From Macrostomum hystrix (Eukaryota; Platyhelminthes; Macrostomidae): a DNA stretch of 64,000 nt. The notes under the pieces were generated by a model. The model did no database searches. It saw only the letters and a program-made list of their open reading frames with translations, and was not told where the DNA came from. Location of the stretch: NCBI GenBank assembly GCA_950097015.1, contig CATNEN010000003.1:2061501-2125500 (forward strand). The letters are read 5' to 3'. This document shows, one piece after another, positions 10,388 through 22,164 of this stretch; positions within the stretch are counted from its first letter, which is position 1, and each line of letters begins with the position of its first letter. Made by a program: the position numbers and the translations under genes.

Positions 10388-10660
10388 GTCTTCTCTACGA
10401 GCGCGCCCTCAGGCTGCCGGCCGACAACCCGCTGCGCGAGTGTGCTGCCAGTGACGGCCCACGTCGCCGACTCCAGAGCGCCCGAGGCTGGCGCGAGAAG
10501 GCGATCGGCGTCTGCAACGCTTCAGGACTGAGCGGCTGCCCTCGCGAGCCCGTGGCAGCCATCCCGCAAACGCCTCCCTGGACTGATCTCGACGGCATGA
10601 ACCTTCGGACTGCGGCTGATCTCAACGACCGCCCGGAAGGACCCGCCCGAGTCCCGGAGG
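10388..10660 (+). pseudogene. Possible non-LTR retrotransposon ORF2 fragment
   Basis: One frame reads LLYERALRLPADNPLRE, then IPQTPPWTDLDG. R-L-P-x-x-(H/N)-P and a downstream PPW are recurrent in the region after the RT domain of several non-LTR elements. The frame runs into the duplicated stress-protein segment at 10662. It may be the upstream part of the same element as 10870-11212. No catalytic motif is present, so the call is tentative. Confidence 0.4.
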
Positions 10661-10661
10661 T

Positions 10662-10859
10662 CGGCGCTGTAGGCCTCCGGAGTGGCCACCACGCTGTGGG
10701 CGAGCAGCGACATGGACGGCGGGTCGGTGATGAACACGAAGATCAGGAGGTCGTCCTGGTTGTTCATGTTCTCGGCGTACCAGCGCAGGGCGCGCCTGCT
10801 GTTGTCGCTGCCGTCCATGGCGATTAGAATTTTGCGCTTCATGTCGCTGACGATCGGAA
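10662..10859 (-). pseudogene. Duplicated 5' end of the universal stress protein gene
   Basis: This copies 9804-10001, including the start codon and first 60 codons, with one difference that I could find (T/C at 9877 versus 10735). The frame leaves the USP fold after AYSA and continues about 45 codons into unrelated sequence, so the ATP-binding C-terminal half is lost. Near-identity implies a recent duplication. Confidence 0.85.
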
Positions 10860-10869
10860 AATGTCGATC

Positions 10870-11235
10870 ATCCAGTGACGTCTAGCTGGTGCTCATTGTG
10901 GAGGCCCTCAGCTCGCTAGCTTGGGATGCCGCCTGCACCGCGGGCCGCCTTCCACCGCCGCCGGCGAAGGAGCTCACCCGGCGACAAGAGCGACCAACTA
11001 CGCGCCGTCCGATGCCCGTCGCTGCGAGGCTTTCAGGCCACCATCAGCGAGGCCACCATATTTCGCCCAAGTGCCGCCTCTGTGGCGAGGGCGAGAAGAC
11101 GGCCGCCCACCTGCTCATTAACTACCCCGCCCTGACTGCCCATCGCTGCCCCAACCCGGAGCCCACGGCGGTTTTCGCTAACTACTCCGCTGTGCTGGGC
11201 CTCCTCCGATAAGAAGAAATAGAAGAAGAAGAATT
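10870..11235 (+). pseudogene. Non-LTR retrotransposon C-terminal zinc-knuckle fragment and 3' tail
   Basis: The frame ending at 11212 contains CRLCGEGEKTAAHLLINYPAL, the C-x2-C...H motif found at the C-terminus of many RNase H-bearing non-LTR retrotransposons. The usual final Cys (HLL.xCP) is Tyr here. An AGAAGAAATAGAAGAAGAAG tail follows the stop, as expected for a 3' end of such an element. It is a truncated, decayed copy. Confidence 0.6.
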
Positions 11236-11975
11236 GGGATTTCTACTTGAATTGAAATTTATATATATGCAGACGAAAACACTAGCTTTTTTTAGTTAAA
11301 ATGTGCGTGTACGTTTTCAGGTTTTAAAGAAAAGCCTTCCAGCCTTGACCTGATGCTTCTGCTGATTGATGAATGGCACAAGAAGATAATACTGCAGCTG
11401 TAACTCGCGCTCATTAAAGCGGTGACATGTCTGGAGAGTCTGACAAGCCGAATTCTCGAAACTCGGCCAACAATTAAGAAAATAGGAGGCTTTTATCCGA
11501 CTACTTTCAGGAATTTCCTGTGCTGGCGAATTTTGGGGATTTTTACCTGGTTAAATTAGGGGACTTCTATTCTGTAAATTTAGGGAATTTTTGTTTCAAT
11601 GGGATTTCTGTGAGGGGAACGGGAGAAAATCGATTAATTGATTAATATTAATCGAATCGCAGAAATCGATTAATAGATTATTGTCATTTAATAATCCAAA
11701 GCAGAACAGTAATTACTGTATATTCTAAAACACTTTATCCTAACTTCTTTTATCGATCGAAAAATCATTCTACTCTAATAGGAAAATGTCCCGATCGATT
11801 TAGGAAGAGATAATCTTCTGTCAGACAAAGTCAGACGAGGTTATAGAACGATCGTAGCTCCCACAGAGCAACTGCTTGACAAAAATTGCGTGTTGCTAAT
11901 CTGACAATCAATTTAGATTAGAAAGAAGGTCGCTTGACCCTTCTATGTCACACAACTAAACGCCACATGCAACTC
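11236..11975. other. No gene recognised
   Basis: AT-rich sequence with a local palindromic cluster of ATCGATTAAT motifs around 11630-11690. Nothing else is supported. Confidence 0.45.
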
Positions 11976-12440
11976 TAGATTCTGAAAGGATTATGAGAGG
12001 ATTCTGAAGGGATTCTGAAGGGATTCTGCAAGGATTCCGTAAGAATTCTGAGTGGATTCTGAGAGGATTCTATGTGGATTCTGAGAGGATTCTATGTGGA
12101 TTCTGAGAGGATTCTATATGGATTCTGAGAGGATTCTATATGGATTCTGAGAGGATTCTATGTGGATTCTGAGAGGATTGGATGTGGATTCTGAGGATTC
12201 TGTAAGGATTCTGAAAGGATTCTTAGACGATTCTGAGTGGATTCTGATTGTATTCTGAGAGGATTCTGAGGGGATTCATTTAGGATTCTTTAGATACTTT
12301 ATTGGGATTTTTAGGATTCTTTGAAGATTCTTTGAGACTTTTTTTAGTTTTTTGAGGATTCCTTAAGGATTCTGTAATGATTCTGCGATTTCTGTGAGGG
12401 TTTGCAAGGATTCTTTGAGATTTTAATCCCCAATCTAAAA
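11976..12440. repeat. Degenerate GGATTCTGAGA minisatellite
   Basis: A ragged array built on GGATTCTGAGA and GGATTCTATGTGGATTCTGA (about 10 and 22 bases). It becomes more degenerate towards the right end (GGATTCTTTGAGA). Confidence 0.85.
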
Positions 12441-12842
12441 ATGTCTGTATGGCTGGCGGTCCCTGTCAGGTAGTGATGGTTAAATCCATTATCAATTATC
12501 ACTGGTGTTTTTTCACTATAGCTAGCTTTGAAATCAGTGCTATCACTTCCTTGTCGCCACAATTTTTGTGTCAGCTGACTTCTAGAAGCAGGTGGAAAAT
12601 GTGTTTGTTGCCAAGGGGTAACTCCGATGTCTTAGTTGTCACTGTGTTGTTTTAACTTAACTCTTTTGTCGCGGGATTAGTCACGATTTGTTTAATCAAT
12701 GCGAGGGCACGTGCTCAAAATTGTTGGGCAGCTGTGTGAACTTTGAGAAGGAATTTATGTTAATTTCTGAAAATTAATACATTGTCTGCGATCCGTACGC
12801 TGACAGAGCTGCCTCAAAAAAGGACACAGTGAAACAGATAAG
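12441..12842. other. No gene recognised
   Basis: A unique stretch between two arrays. Only short ORFs without recognisable domains. Confidence 0.4.
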
Positions 12843-13482
<640 letters not shown>

Positions 13483-14160
13483 TTTATTGATATAGTTTTT
13501 GAGCAATATATATAGTACGTACTTACCAGCACAAAATACTTGGGATACAAATTTACAGTTACTTTCGAGTAATCAGTTTCGGCCACAATCTAAACTGGCC
13601 GTATAAAGCTAGACTCTGTTATTACGCATCCACACACAATTCAGGCCACACGCAGAAACCCCAGCCCCAACCCAAATCCCAAGTCTCATTGGACGGTCAA
13701 CGGTCGGTGGGAGATGAGAAGAAGATTTTAGGGATCGAAAATATCGGATCGCGGGAGGATGAGGTTGAAGGAGGGAGAGAATGAGAGAGGAGAGGAGGAG
13801 AGTAGCGGAAGTAGGGGAAGGTTAGTTGCTAGGCAGAGTGTACACAACATGGCTGAATGGACAGTCAGTACATGAGGTTGTCTGTACCGATCCAGGACAT
13901 GACTGAAATCCCATTCCCAGCGTGAAGATGATATTTCGAACCGCATGCAAAAGCACACTTTCACAAACTGTCAAAGGACACACGAATGCACACATTTGCA
14001 AGAGGAATCGGCATTGGGAATCACTGCATGTAGCATCTTCTGCCTGCTTGCATCCGCTGACAGTTATCGATTGAATCAAAAATCCATTCAGTCCTTTTGA
14101 TGTATCCTGCACTGATTTTCGCTTGCTTTTTTATAAATGAAATTCACTCGCAAGTCCGAC
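13483..14160. other. No gene recognised
   Basis: A unique stretch with short ORFs only. A purine-rich patch lies at about 13755-13820. Confidence 0.4.
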
Positions 14161-16145
14161 CCTCACTCTTTCTCCCCGAACTCTCTCTTTCTCCCCTCAC
14201 TCTCTCTCTTTCTCCCCTCGATCTCTCTCTCTTTCTCCCCTCACTCTGTCTCTCCTTCTCCCCGAACTCTCTCTCTTTCTCCCCTCACTCTGTCTCTCTT
14301 TCTCCCCTCACTCTGTCTCTCCTTCTCCCCTCACTCTCTCTCTCTTTCTCTCCTCACTCTGTCTCTCCTTCTCCCCGAACTCTCTCTCTTTCTCCCCTCA
14401 CTCTATCTCTCCTTCTCCCCGAACTCTCTCTCTTTCTCCCCTCACTCTGTCAATCTTTCTCCCCTCACTCTGTCTCTCCTTCTCCCCGAACTCTCTCTCT
14501 CTTTCTCTCCTCACTCTGTCTCTCCTTCTCCCCGAACTCTCTCTCTTTCTCCCCGAACTCTCTCTTTCTCCTCTCTCTCTCTCTCTCTTTCTCCCCTCAC
14601 TGTCTCTCCTTCTCCCCGAACTCTCTCTCTTTCTCCCCGAACTCTCTCTCTTTCTCCCCTCACTCTGTCTCTCTTTCTCCCCTAACTCTCTCTCTTTCTC
14701 CCTCACTCTCTCTTTCTCCCCTCACTCTCTCTCTTTCTCCCCTCACTCTGTCTCTTTCTCCCCTCACTCTCTCTCTTTCTCCCCGAACTCTCTCTCTTTC
14801 TCCCCGAACTCTCTCTTTCTCCCCTCACTCTCTCTCTCTTTCTCCCCTCACTCTGTCTCTCCTTCTCCCCTCACTCTCTCTCTTTCTCCCCTCACTCTGT
14901 CTCTCCTGCTCCCCGAACTCTCTCTCTTTCTCCCCGAACTCTCTCTTTCTCCCCTCTCTCTCTCTCTCTTTCTCCCCTCACTCTGTCTCTCCTTCTCCCC
15001 GAACTCTCTCTCTTTCTCCCCGAACTCTCTCTCTTTCTCCCCTCGATCTCTCTCTCTTTCTCCCCTCACTCTGTCTCTCCTTCTCCCCTCACTCTCTCTC
15101 TTTCTCCCCTCACTCTCTCTCTCTTTCTCCCCTCACTCTGTCTCTCCTTCTCCCCGAACTCTCTCTCTTTCTCTCCTCACTCTGTCTCTCCTTCTCCCCG
15201 AACTCTCTCTCTTTCTCCCCTCACTCTGTCTCTCCTTCTCCCCGAACTCTCTCTCTTTCTCCCCTCACTCTGTCTCTCTTTCTCCCCTCACTCTGTCTCT
15301 CCTTCTCCCCGAACTCTCTCTCTTTCTCCCCGAACTCTCTCTTTCTCCCCTCACTCTCTCTCTCTTTCTCCCCTCACTCTGTCTCTCCTTCTCCCCTCAC
15401 TCTCTCTCTTTCTCTCCTCACTCTCTCTCTCTCCTTCTCCCCGAACTCTCTCTCTTTCTCCCCTCACTCTGTCTCTCCTTCTCCCCGAACTCTCTCTCTC
15501 TTTCTCTCCTCACTCTGTCTCTCCTTCTCCCCGAACTCTCTCTCTTTCTCCCCTCACTCTCTCTTTCTCCCCTCACTCTGTCTCTCCTTCTCCCCGAACT
15601 CTCTCTCTTTCTCCCCGAACTCTCTCTTTCTCCCCTCACTCTCTCTCTCTTTCTCCCCTCACTCTGTCTCTCCTTCTCCCCGAACTCTCTCTCTTTCTCC
15701 CCGAACTCTCTCTTTCTCCCCTCACTCTCTCTCTCTTTCTCCCCTCACTCTGTCTCTCCTTCTCCCCGAACTCTCTCTCTTTCTCCCCGAACTCTCTCTT
15801 TCTCCCCTCTCTCTCTCTCTCTTTCTCCCCTCACTGTCTCTCCTTCTCCCCGAACTCTCTCTCTTTCTCCCCGAACTCTCTCTCTTTCTCCCCTCACTCT
15901 CTCTCTCTTTCTCCCCTAACTCTCTCTCTTTCTCCCTCACTCTCTCTTTCTCCCCTCACTCTCTCTCTTTCTCCCCTCACTCTGTCTCTTTCTCCCCTCA
16001 CTCTCTCTCTTTCTCCCCTCACTCTGTCTCTTTCTCCCCTCACTCTCTCTCTTTCTCCCCTAACTCTCTCTGTCTTTCTCCCCTCACTCTCTCTTTCTTT
16101 CTCCCCTCACTCTCTCTTTCTTTCTCCCCTCACTCTCTCTCTGTG
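14161..16145. repeat. CT-rich minisatellite, about 2 kb
   Basis: Units of about 18-24 bases alternate CTCTCTCTTTCTCCCC with TCACTCTGTCTCTCCT or GAACTCTCTCTCTTTC. Longer blocks of the same unit order recur. The strand is almost entirely pyrimidine. A 693-codon open frame crosses it, but its composition is purely that of the repeat. Confidence 0.97.
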
Positions 16146-16699
16146 AAGGTGCTAACAGGCAAGAATTGTCTCCAATAAACTAAAGGCTAGCCACATTTCT
16201 TCACCAAGTGCCGATAAATGCACCGGGTCAAGTCACGTGCTGCGGTGCCTGACAAAAGCAATCAATTTTTTTCAGCAAGCCATTTCTTCGTCTGCTCTCT
16301 CTTTGACCTCTTCTTTGGGGCAGGATTTTCGGGACACGGTTGAATTTATGGATGGAACAGATAAAATCTGCCTCCCTTCCGCTGTCTCTAGGCTCAAAAT
16401 AATCCCCCCTTAGAGACTAATCCATATTAACCTAAGTCCAGTGGCGACTATAGCCCAGCTTCTGAACCTCATCTCTAAACTGACTGAAAAATATCAGATG
16501 AACTTCCTTTCCCCCATCCAAAAATCCCTTTCGGAGCTATGATTAAGACACGGCGTGTGCTTTATTTCTGGGACAAGCCAAATAAATTTAATTTCGATGC
16601 AAAGGTAAAATATACTTTTGAGCTACTTAAAGTAGTATAAAGTGTTAATGTATTTAATAGACGAAGAAAACGAATACTTGCAACAAAAAATCTGAAAAT
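16146..16699. other. No gene recognised
   Basis: A unique stretch between two arrays. No supported feature. Confidence 0.4.
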
Positions 16700-18701
16700 T
16701 CTGAATATGATCATGATCCCCAATCTCTGAGGACTCTGTATGGGATCATGATCCCCAATCTCTGAGGATTCTGAATGGGATCATGATCCCCAATCTCTGA
16801 GGATTCAGTATGGGATCATGATCCCCAATCTCTGAGGACTCTGTATGGGATCATGATCCCCAATCTCTGAGGATTCAGTATGGGATCATGATCGCCAATC
16901 TCTGAGGATTCAGTATGGGATCATGATCCCAATCTCTGAGGATTCAGTACGGGATCATGATCCCCGATCTCTGAGGATTCAGTACGGGATCATGATCTCC
17001 AATCTCTGAGGATTCTGTATGGGATCATGATCCCCAATCTCTGAGGACTCTGTATGGGATCATGATCGCGAATCTCTGAGGATTCAGTATGGGATCCTGA
17101 TCGCGAATCTCTGGGGATTCAGTATGGGATCATGATCCCCAGTCTCTGAGGATTCAGTACGGGATCATGATCTCCAATCTCTGAGGATTCTGAATGGGAT
17201 CATAATCTCCAATCTCTGAGGATTCTGAATGGGATCATGATCCCCAATCTCTGAGGACTCTGTATGGGATCATGATCGCGAATCTCTGGGGATTCAGTAT
17301 GGGATCATGATCCCCAATCTCTGAGGACTCTGTATGGGATCATGATCCCCAATCTCTGAGGATTCTGAATGGGATCATGATCGCGAATCTCTGGGGATTC
17401 AGTATGGGATCATTGTGGTGACGTGGCTCTGTTTGCGGCTGGCTAAGGCAGGTGTGTTGTGCACCTGCCCGGCACGTATCCAATTTTGGAATGTACGTGT
17501 GTTGATGTACGTGCTTTTAAACCTTCTATCCAATGTGCATGCGTGGAGTCTGCTATCGATTTTAAAATAAAATAAAATATAATAGTCGCTGTGTCATCGC
17601 GTTTGGTAGTAGAGATCGTTCTACAATCTTAAGTGAAGTCTTTACAATCATGATCCCCAATCTCTGAGGATTCTGAATGGGATCATGATCCCAATCTCTG
17701 AGGATTCAGTACGGGATCATGATCCCCAATCTCTGAGGATTCAGTATGGGATCATGATCCCAATCTCTGAGGATTCAGTACGGGATCATGATCCCCAATC
17801 TCTGAGGATTCAGTACGGGATCATGATCCCCAATCTCTGAAGATTCAGTATGGGATCATGATCCCCAATCTCTGAGGATTCAGTATGGGATCATGATCCC
17901 CAATCTCTGAGGATTCAGTATGGGATCATGATCCCCAATCTCTGAGGATTCAGTATGGGATCATGATCCCAATCTCTGAGGATTCAGTACGGGATCATGA
18001 TCCCCGATCTCTGAGGATTCAGTAAGGGATCATGATCTCCAATCTCTGAGGATTCTGAATGGGATCATGATCCCCAATCTCTGAGGACTCTGTATGGGAT
18101 CATGATCGCGAATCTCTGGGGATTCAGTATGGGATCATGATCCCCAATCTCTGATGACTCTGTATGGGATCATGATCCCCAATCTCTGAGGATTCTGAAT
18201 GGGATCATGATCGCGAATCTCTGGGGATTCAGTATGGGATCATGATCCCAGTCTCTGAGGATTCAGTATGGGATCATGATCCCCAATCTCTGAGGATTCT
18301 GAATGGGATCATGATCCCAATCTCTGAGGATTCAGTACGGGATCATGATCCCCAATCTCTGAAGATTCAGTATGGGATCATGATCCCCAATCTCTGAGGA
18401 TTCAGTATGGGATCATGATCCCCAATCTCTGAGGATTCTGAATGGGATCATGATCCCAATCTCTGAGGATTCAGTACGGGATCATGATCCCCAATCTCTG
18501 AGGATTCAGTATGGGATCATGATCCCCAATCTCTGAGGATTCTGAATGGGATCATGATCCCAATCTCTGAGGATTCAGTACGGGATCATGATCCCCAATC
18601 TCTGAAGATTCAGTATGGGATCATGATCCCCAATCTCTGAGGATTCAGTACGGGATCATGATCCCCAATCTCTGAGGATTCAGTATGGGATCATGATCCC
18701 A
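16700..18701. repeat. 35-bp minisatellite with a 14-bp palindrome in every unit
   Basis: The unit GGGATCATGATCCCCAATCT-CTGAGGATTCAGTAT occurs roughly 50 times. GGGATCATGATCCC in each unit is a perfect palindrome. Variants (GCGAATCTCTGGGG, single-C loss) spread in blocks. The array is split by a solo LTR at 17414-17646. Confidence 0.97.
17414..17646 (+). mobile_element. Solo LTR (233 bp) with 5-bp target duplication
   Basis: The insert begins TGTGGTGACG and ends TCTTTACA, so it has the TG...CA ends of an LTR. It is flanked by ATCAT at 17409-17413 and 17647-17651. It interrupts a regular minisatellite, which makes both boundaries unambiguous. Inside are a TATA-like CTTTTAAACC and an AATAAAATAAAA polyadenylation-like run. 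The 5-bp duplication fits Ty3/Gypsy or BEL elements. No internal region or second LTR is present, so recombination between LTRs is the likely origin. Orientation follows the polyadenylation-like signal. Confidence 0.85.
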
Positions 18702-19417
18702 CATCTATGTGTCCAAGCTCCAAAATGTCTCATCTCTATATTGGATTAGGATACCACAAGCAGTTCCCGGATTCAAATATTTATACTTTTCCAAAAGCAT
18801 TTTAAGGTCGAATCGAAAACTCGGTAAACTAGGTATTTCTGGCCAAAGAAAGTTTCTTGCGGGACAGGAAATTCCAGGTCCCACTATCAAACCAAATCAG
18901 GTCCGCCATCCTGATGGCCACAAATCCGCTGTTTAGAGTCCTTTCTGCTGATTTTTCCTGGCAACTATCCAGTCATAGCTTGAAACCGGGCCTTGATTCG
19001 AACTGGTAATCGTTTCAGATTATTAAGATTATCAAGATTTCAGATCAGAGAATCATTAACATTGAATTATTCATTATTAAAATGCTTTGCTTGAAAGTGA
19101 TTTATTTAAATTATAGACTTTTGGTCCCAGCAGAATGCCGAACTTGAAGTAAAACACGATTTGGCTTTTGATTGATTAAGTTGGCTAATTTCTAATTAGA
19201 TAGAATTTGCATAGCCAGATATCGATCCTAATTTGGGTCTATAAAAGCTTCCACAACTTAAAAAAAAGATGCTCTGAAATTCTTACGAAAAGAAACATTT
19301 TCAGCGATTGCTTGGTTTGCAAGGCTCATTTAAAACTAACTTGCTTAGAATTGAAATTAACTTTGCTATAGGTAAGTGCCTTCATTACAAGGTAGTGCGG
19401 TTTTGGTGATTAGACAA
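18702..19417. other. No gene recognised
   Basis: Unique, AT-rich sequence. The overlapping short ORFs on both strands near 18705-18936 have no recognisable domain. Confidence 0.4.
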
Positions 19418-20850
19418 TGAGAGAGAAGAGAGGTGAGAGAGAAGAGAGGTGAAAGAGAAGAGAGGTGAGAGAGAAGAGAGGTGAGAGAGAAGAGAGGTGA
19501 GAGAAGAAGAGAGGTGAGAGAGAAGAGAGGTGAGAGAAGAAGAGAGGTGAGAGAGAAGAGAGGTGAGAGAGAAGAGAGGTGAGAGAAGAAGAGAGGTGAG
19601 AGAAGAAGAGAGGTGAGAGAAGAAGAGAGGTGAGAGAAGAAGAGAGGTGAGAGAAGAGAGGTGAGAGAAGAAGAGAGGTGAGAGAAGAAGAGAGGTGAGA
19701 GAAGAAGAGAGGTGAGAGAAGAAGAGAGGTGAGAGAAGAGAGGTGAGAGAAGAAGAGAGGTGAGAGAAGAAGAGAGGTGAGAGAAGAAGAGAGGTGAGAG
19801 AAGAGAGGTGAGAGAAGAAGAGAGGTGAGAGAAGAAGAGAGGTGAGAGAAGAAGAGAGGTGAGAGAAGAAGAGAGGTGAGAGAAGAAGAGAGGTGAGAGA
19901 AGAGAGGTGAGAGAAGAAGAGAGGTGAGAGAAGAAGAGAGGTGAGAGAAGAAGAGAGGTGAGAGAAGAAGAGAGGTGAGAGAAGAAGAGAGGTGAGAGAG
20001 AAGAGAGGTGAGAGAAGAAGAGAGGTGAGAGAAGAGAGGTGAGAGAAGAAGAGAGGTGAGAGAAGAGAGGTGAGAGAAGAAGAGAGGTGAGAGAAGAAGA
20101 GAGGTGAGAGAAGAGAGGTGAGAGAAGAAGAGAGGTGAGAGAAGAAGAGAGGTGAGAGAAGAAGAGAGGTGAGAGAAGAAGAGAGGTGAGAGAAGAGAGG
20201 TGAGAGAAGAAGAGAGGTGAGAGAAGAAGAGAGGTGAGAGAAGAAGAGAGGTGAGAGAAGAAGAGAGGTGAGAGAAGAGAGGTGAGAGAAGAAGAGAGGT
20301 GAGAGAAGAAGAGAGGTGAGAGAAGAAGAGAGGTGAGAGAAGAAGAGAGGTGAGAGAAGAGAGGTGAGAGAAGAAGAGAGGTGAGAGAAGAAGAGAGGTG
20401 AGAGAAGAAGAGAGGTGAGAGAAGAAGAGAGGTGAGAGAAGAAGAGAGGTGAGAGAAGAGAGGTGAGAGAAGAAGAGAGGTGAGAGAAGAAGAGAGGTGA
20501 GAGAAGAAGAGAGGTGAGAGAAGAAGAGAGGTGAGAGAAGAGAGGTGAGAGAAGAAGAGAGGTGAGAGAAGAAGAGAGGTGAGAGAAGAGAGGTGAGAGA
20601 AGAAGAGAGGTGAGAGAAGAAGAGAGGTGAGAGAAGAAGAGAGGTGAGAGAGAAGAGAGGTGAGAGAAGAAGAGAGGTGAGAGAGAAGAGAGGTGAGAGA
20701 AGAAGAGAGGTGAGAGAAGAAGAGAGGTGAGAAAAGAAGAGAGGTGAGAGAGAAGAGAGAGGTGAGAGAGAAGAGAGAGGTGAGAGAAGAAGAGAGGGGA
20801 GAGAAGAAGAGAGACGAGAGAAAAAAAGGTGAGAGTGAGGAGAGGGGAGA
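19418..20850. repeat. GA-rich minisatellite (AGAGAAGAAGAGAGGTG), about 1.4 kb
   Basis: Units of 14, 17 and 18 bases share GAGAGGTGAGAGAAGA and differ by an added AGA. The + strand is almost pure purine apart from one T per unit. Very long minus-strand Leu/Ser ORFs are artefacts. Confidence 0.97.
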
Positions 20851-21252
20851 GAGCAGGAAGGTTAGGAGCGGTGTTCTCACCTCCTTGCCACCCGTTTTGA
20901 ATTTCAGACAGCGGAAAGTGTACACGGCACATTGAAGAATTGTCTGGCGCATTGAGCGCGCTATGCTGGCCTAGAGATGCTGCTGAAAGTGCTAGTTATC
21001 ATGATCAAGGCCACTCAGTCGTTTTCAAAGCACAAATCTGTTGTGAATCAGAATTCTGTAGTCAACAAGAAGTGAGCTCTGTTGTATTAACAATAATTAC
21101 ATTTTCATATTGACTATAGTTATATTCACTTATAGGACTAGAACAGGCGACAATTATAAACAGTGATAAAAAGGGGTGACTCACTAAGAGAGTAGGAGTG
21201 GGAGGTGGAAATTCAGAAGGGGTAAACTGATTGATTAGGACATTAATATAGA
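20851..21252. other. No gene recognised
   Basis: A unique stretch between two purine-rich arrays. Nothing supported. Confidence 0.4.
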
Positions 21253-21905
21253 GGAAGACCGAGGGAGAGAGTGATGAGAGTGAGGGATAGTGATGAGAGT
21301 GATAATAGTGAGGGAGTGTGAGGGAGAGTGAGGGAGAGTGAGGGAGAGTGGGGGAGAGTGGGGGAGAGTGAGGGAGAGTGATGAGAGTGAGGGAGAGTGA
21401 TGAGAGTGAGGGAGAGTGATGAGAGTGAGGGATAGTGATGAGAGTGATAATAGTGAGGGAGTGTGAGGGAGAGTGAGGGAGAGTGAGGGAGAGTGGGGGA
21501 GAGTGGGGGAGAGTGAGGGAGAGTGATGAGAGTGAGGGAGAGTGATGAGAGTGAGGGAGAGTGATGAGAGTGAGGGATAGTGATGAGAGTGATAATAGTG
21601 AGGGAGTGTGAGGGAGAGTGAGGGAGAGTGAGGGAGAGTGGGGGAGAGTGGGGGAGAGTGAGGGAGAGTGATGAGAGTGAGGGAGAGTGAGGGAGAGTGA
21701 TGAGAGTGAGGGAGAGTGAGGGAGAGTGATGAGAGTGAGGGAGAGTGAGGGAGAGTGATGAGAGTGAGGGAGAGTGAGGGAGAGTGATGAGAGTGAGGGA
21801 GAGTAATGAGGGTGAGGGAGAGTGAGGGAGAGTGAGGGCGAGAGTGATGAGAGTGAGGGAGAGTGATGAGAGTGAGGGAGAGTGAGAGGGAGAGAGAGAG
21901 CGGGA
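21253..21905. repeat. GA-rich minisatellite (AGGGAGAGTGATGAGAGTG)
   Basis: The unit is about 19 bases, arranged in a higher-order block of roughly 150 bases (GGGATAGTGATGAGAGTGAT then GAGTGTGAGGGAG runs) repeated three times between about 21280 and 21690, then simple units. Confidence 0.95.
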
Positions 21906-21984
21906 GAGAGGAGAGAGGACACTGCCCATTGAATTTCAAAAATCTAATGTTGGAATCGATTCCGATATGTATCGAAAAAATTGA

Positions 21985-22086
21985 AATCAGGATTCGAACC
22001 AAGGCAACTCCAGACGCGTTTCGCTCTTATTGGAGCTCATCGGTAGAGTCTAGCCTAGCGCTCTAGCCATTAGGCTGTAGACGCTT
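21985..22086 (-). repeat. tRNA-like (SINE head) sequence
   Basis: On the minus strand CAGCCTAATGGCTAGAGCGC (box A-like, 22079-22060) is followed 65 bases on by a perfect box B, GGTTCGAATCC. The spacing and lack of a closing acceptor stem argue against a functional tRNA and for a tRNA-derived SINE remnant between two arrays. Confidence 0.45.
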
Positions 22087-22164
22087 GTTCAAATCCAGCT
22101 TTCAATCTTAACATATCGTAATCGATTCGGCAGTGCCCCGCAACTCAATCCATACTCACTCAAC

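Noticed and set aside
14097-16178. 693-codon Ser/Leu/Pro frame
   Set aside because: Composition is wholly that of the CT-rich minisatellite; no start context, domain or splice structure.
19366-20952. 528- and 515-codon Leu/Ser frames on the minus strand
   Set aside because: Translation of the GA-rich minisatellite in two frames at once. The unit lacks stops in each, so openness is not evidence of coding.
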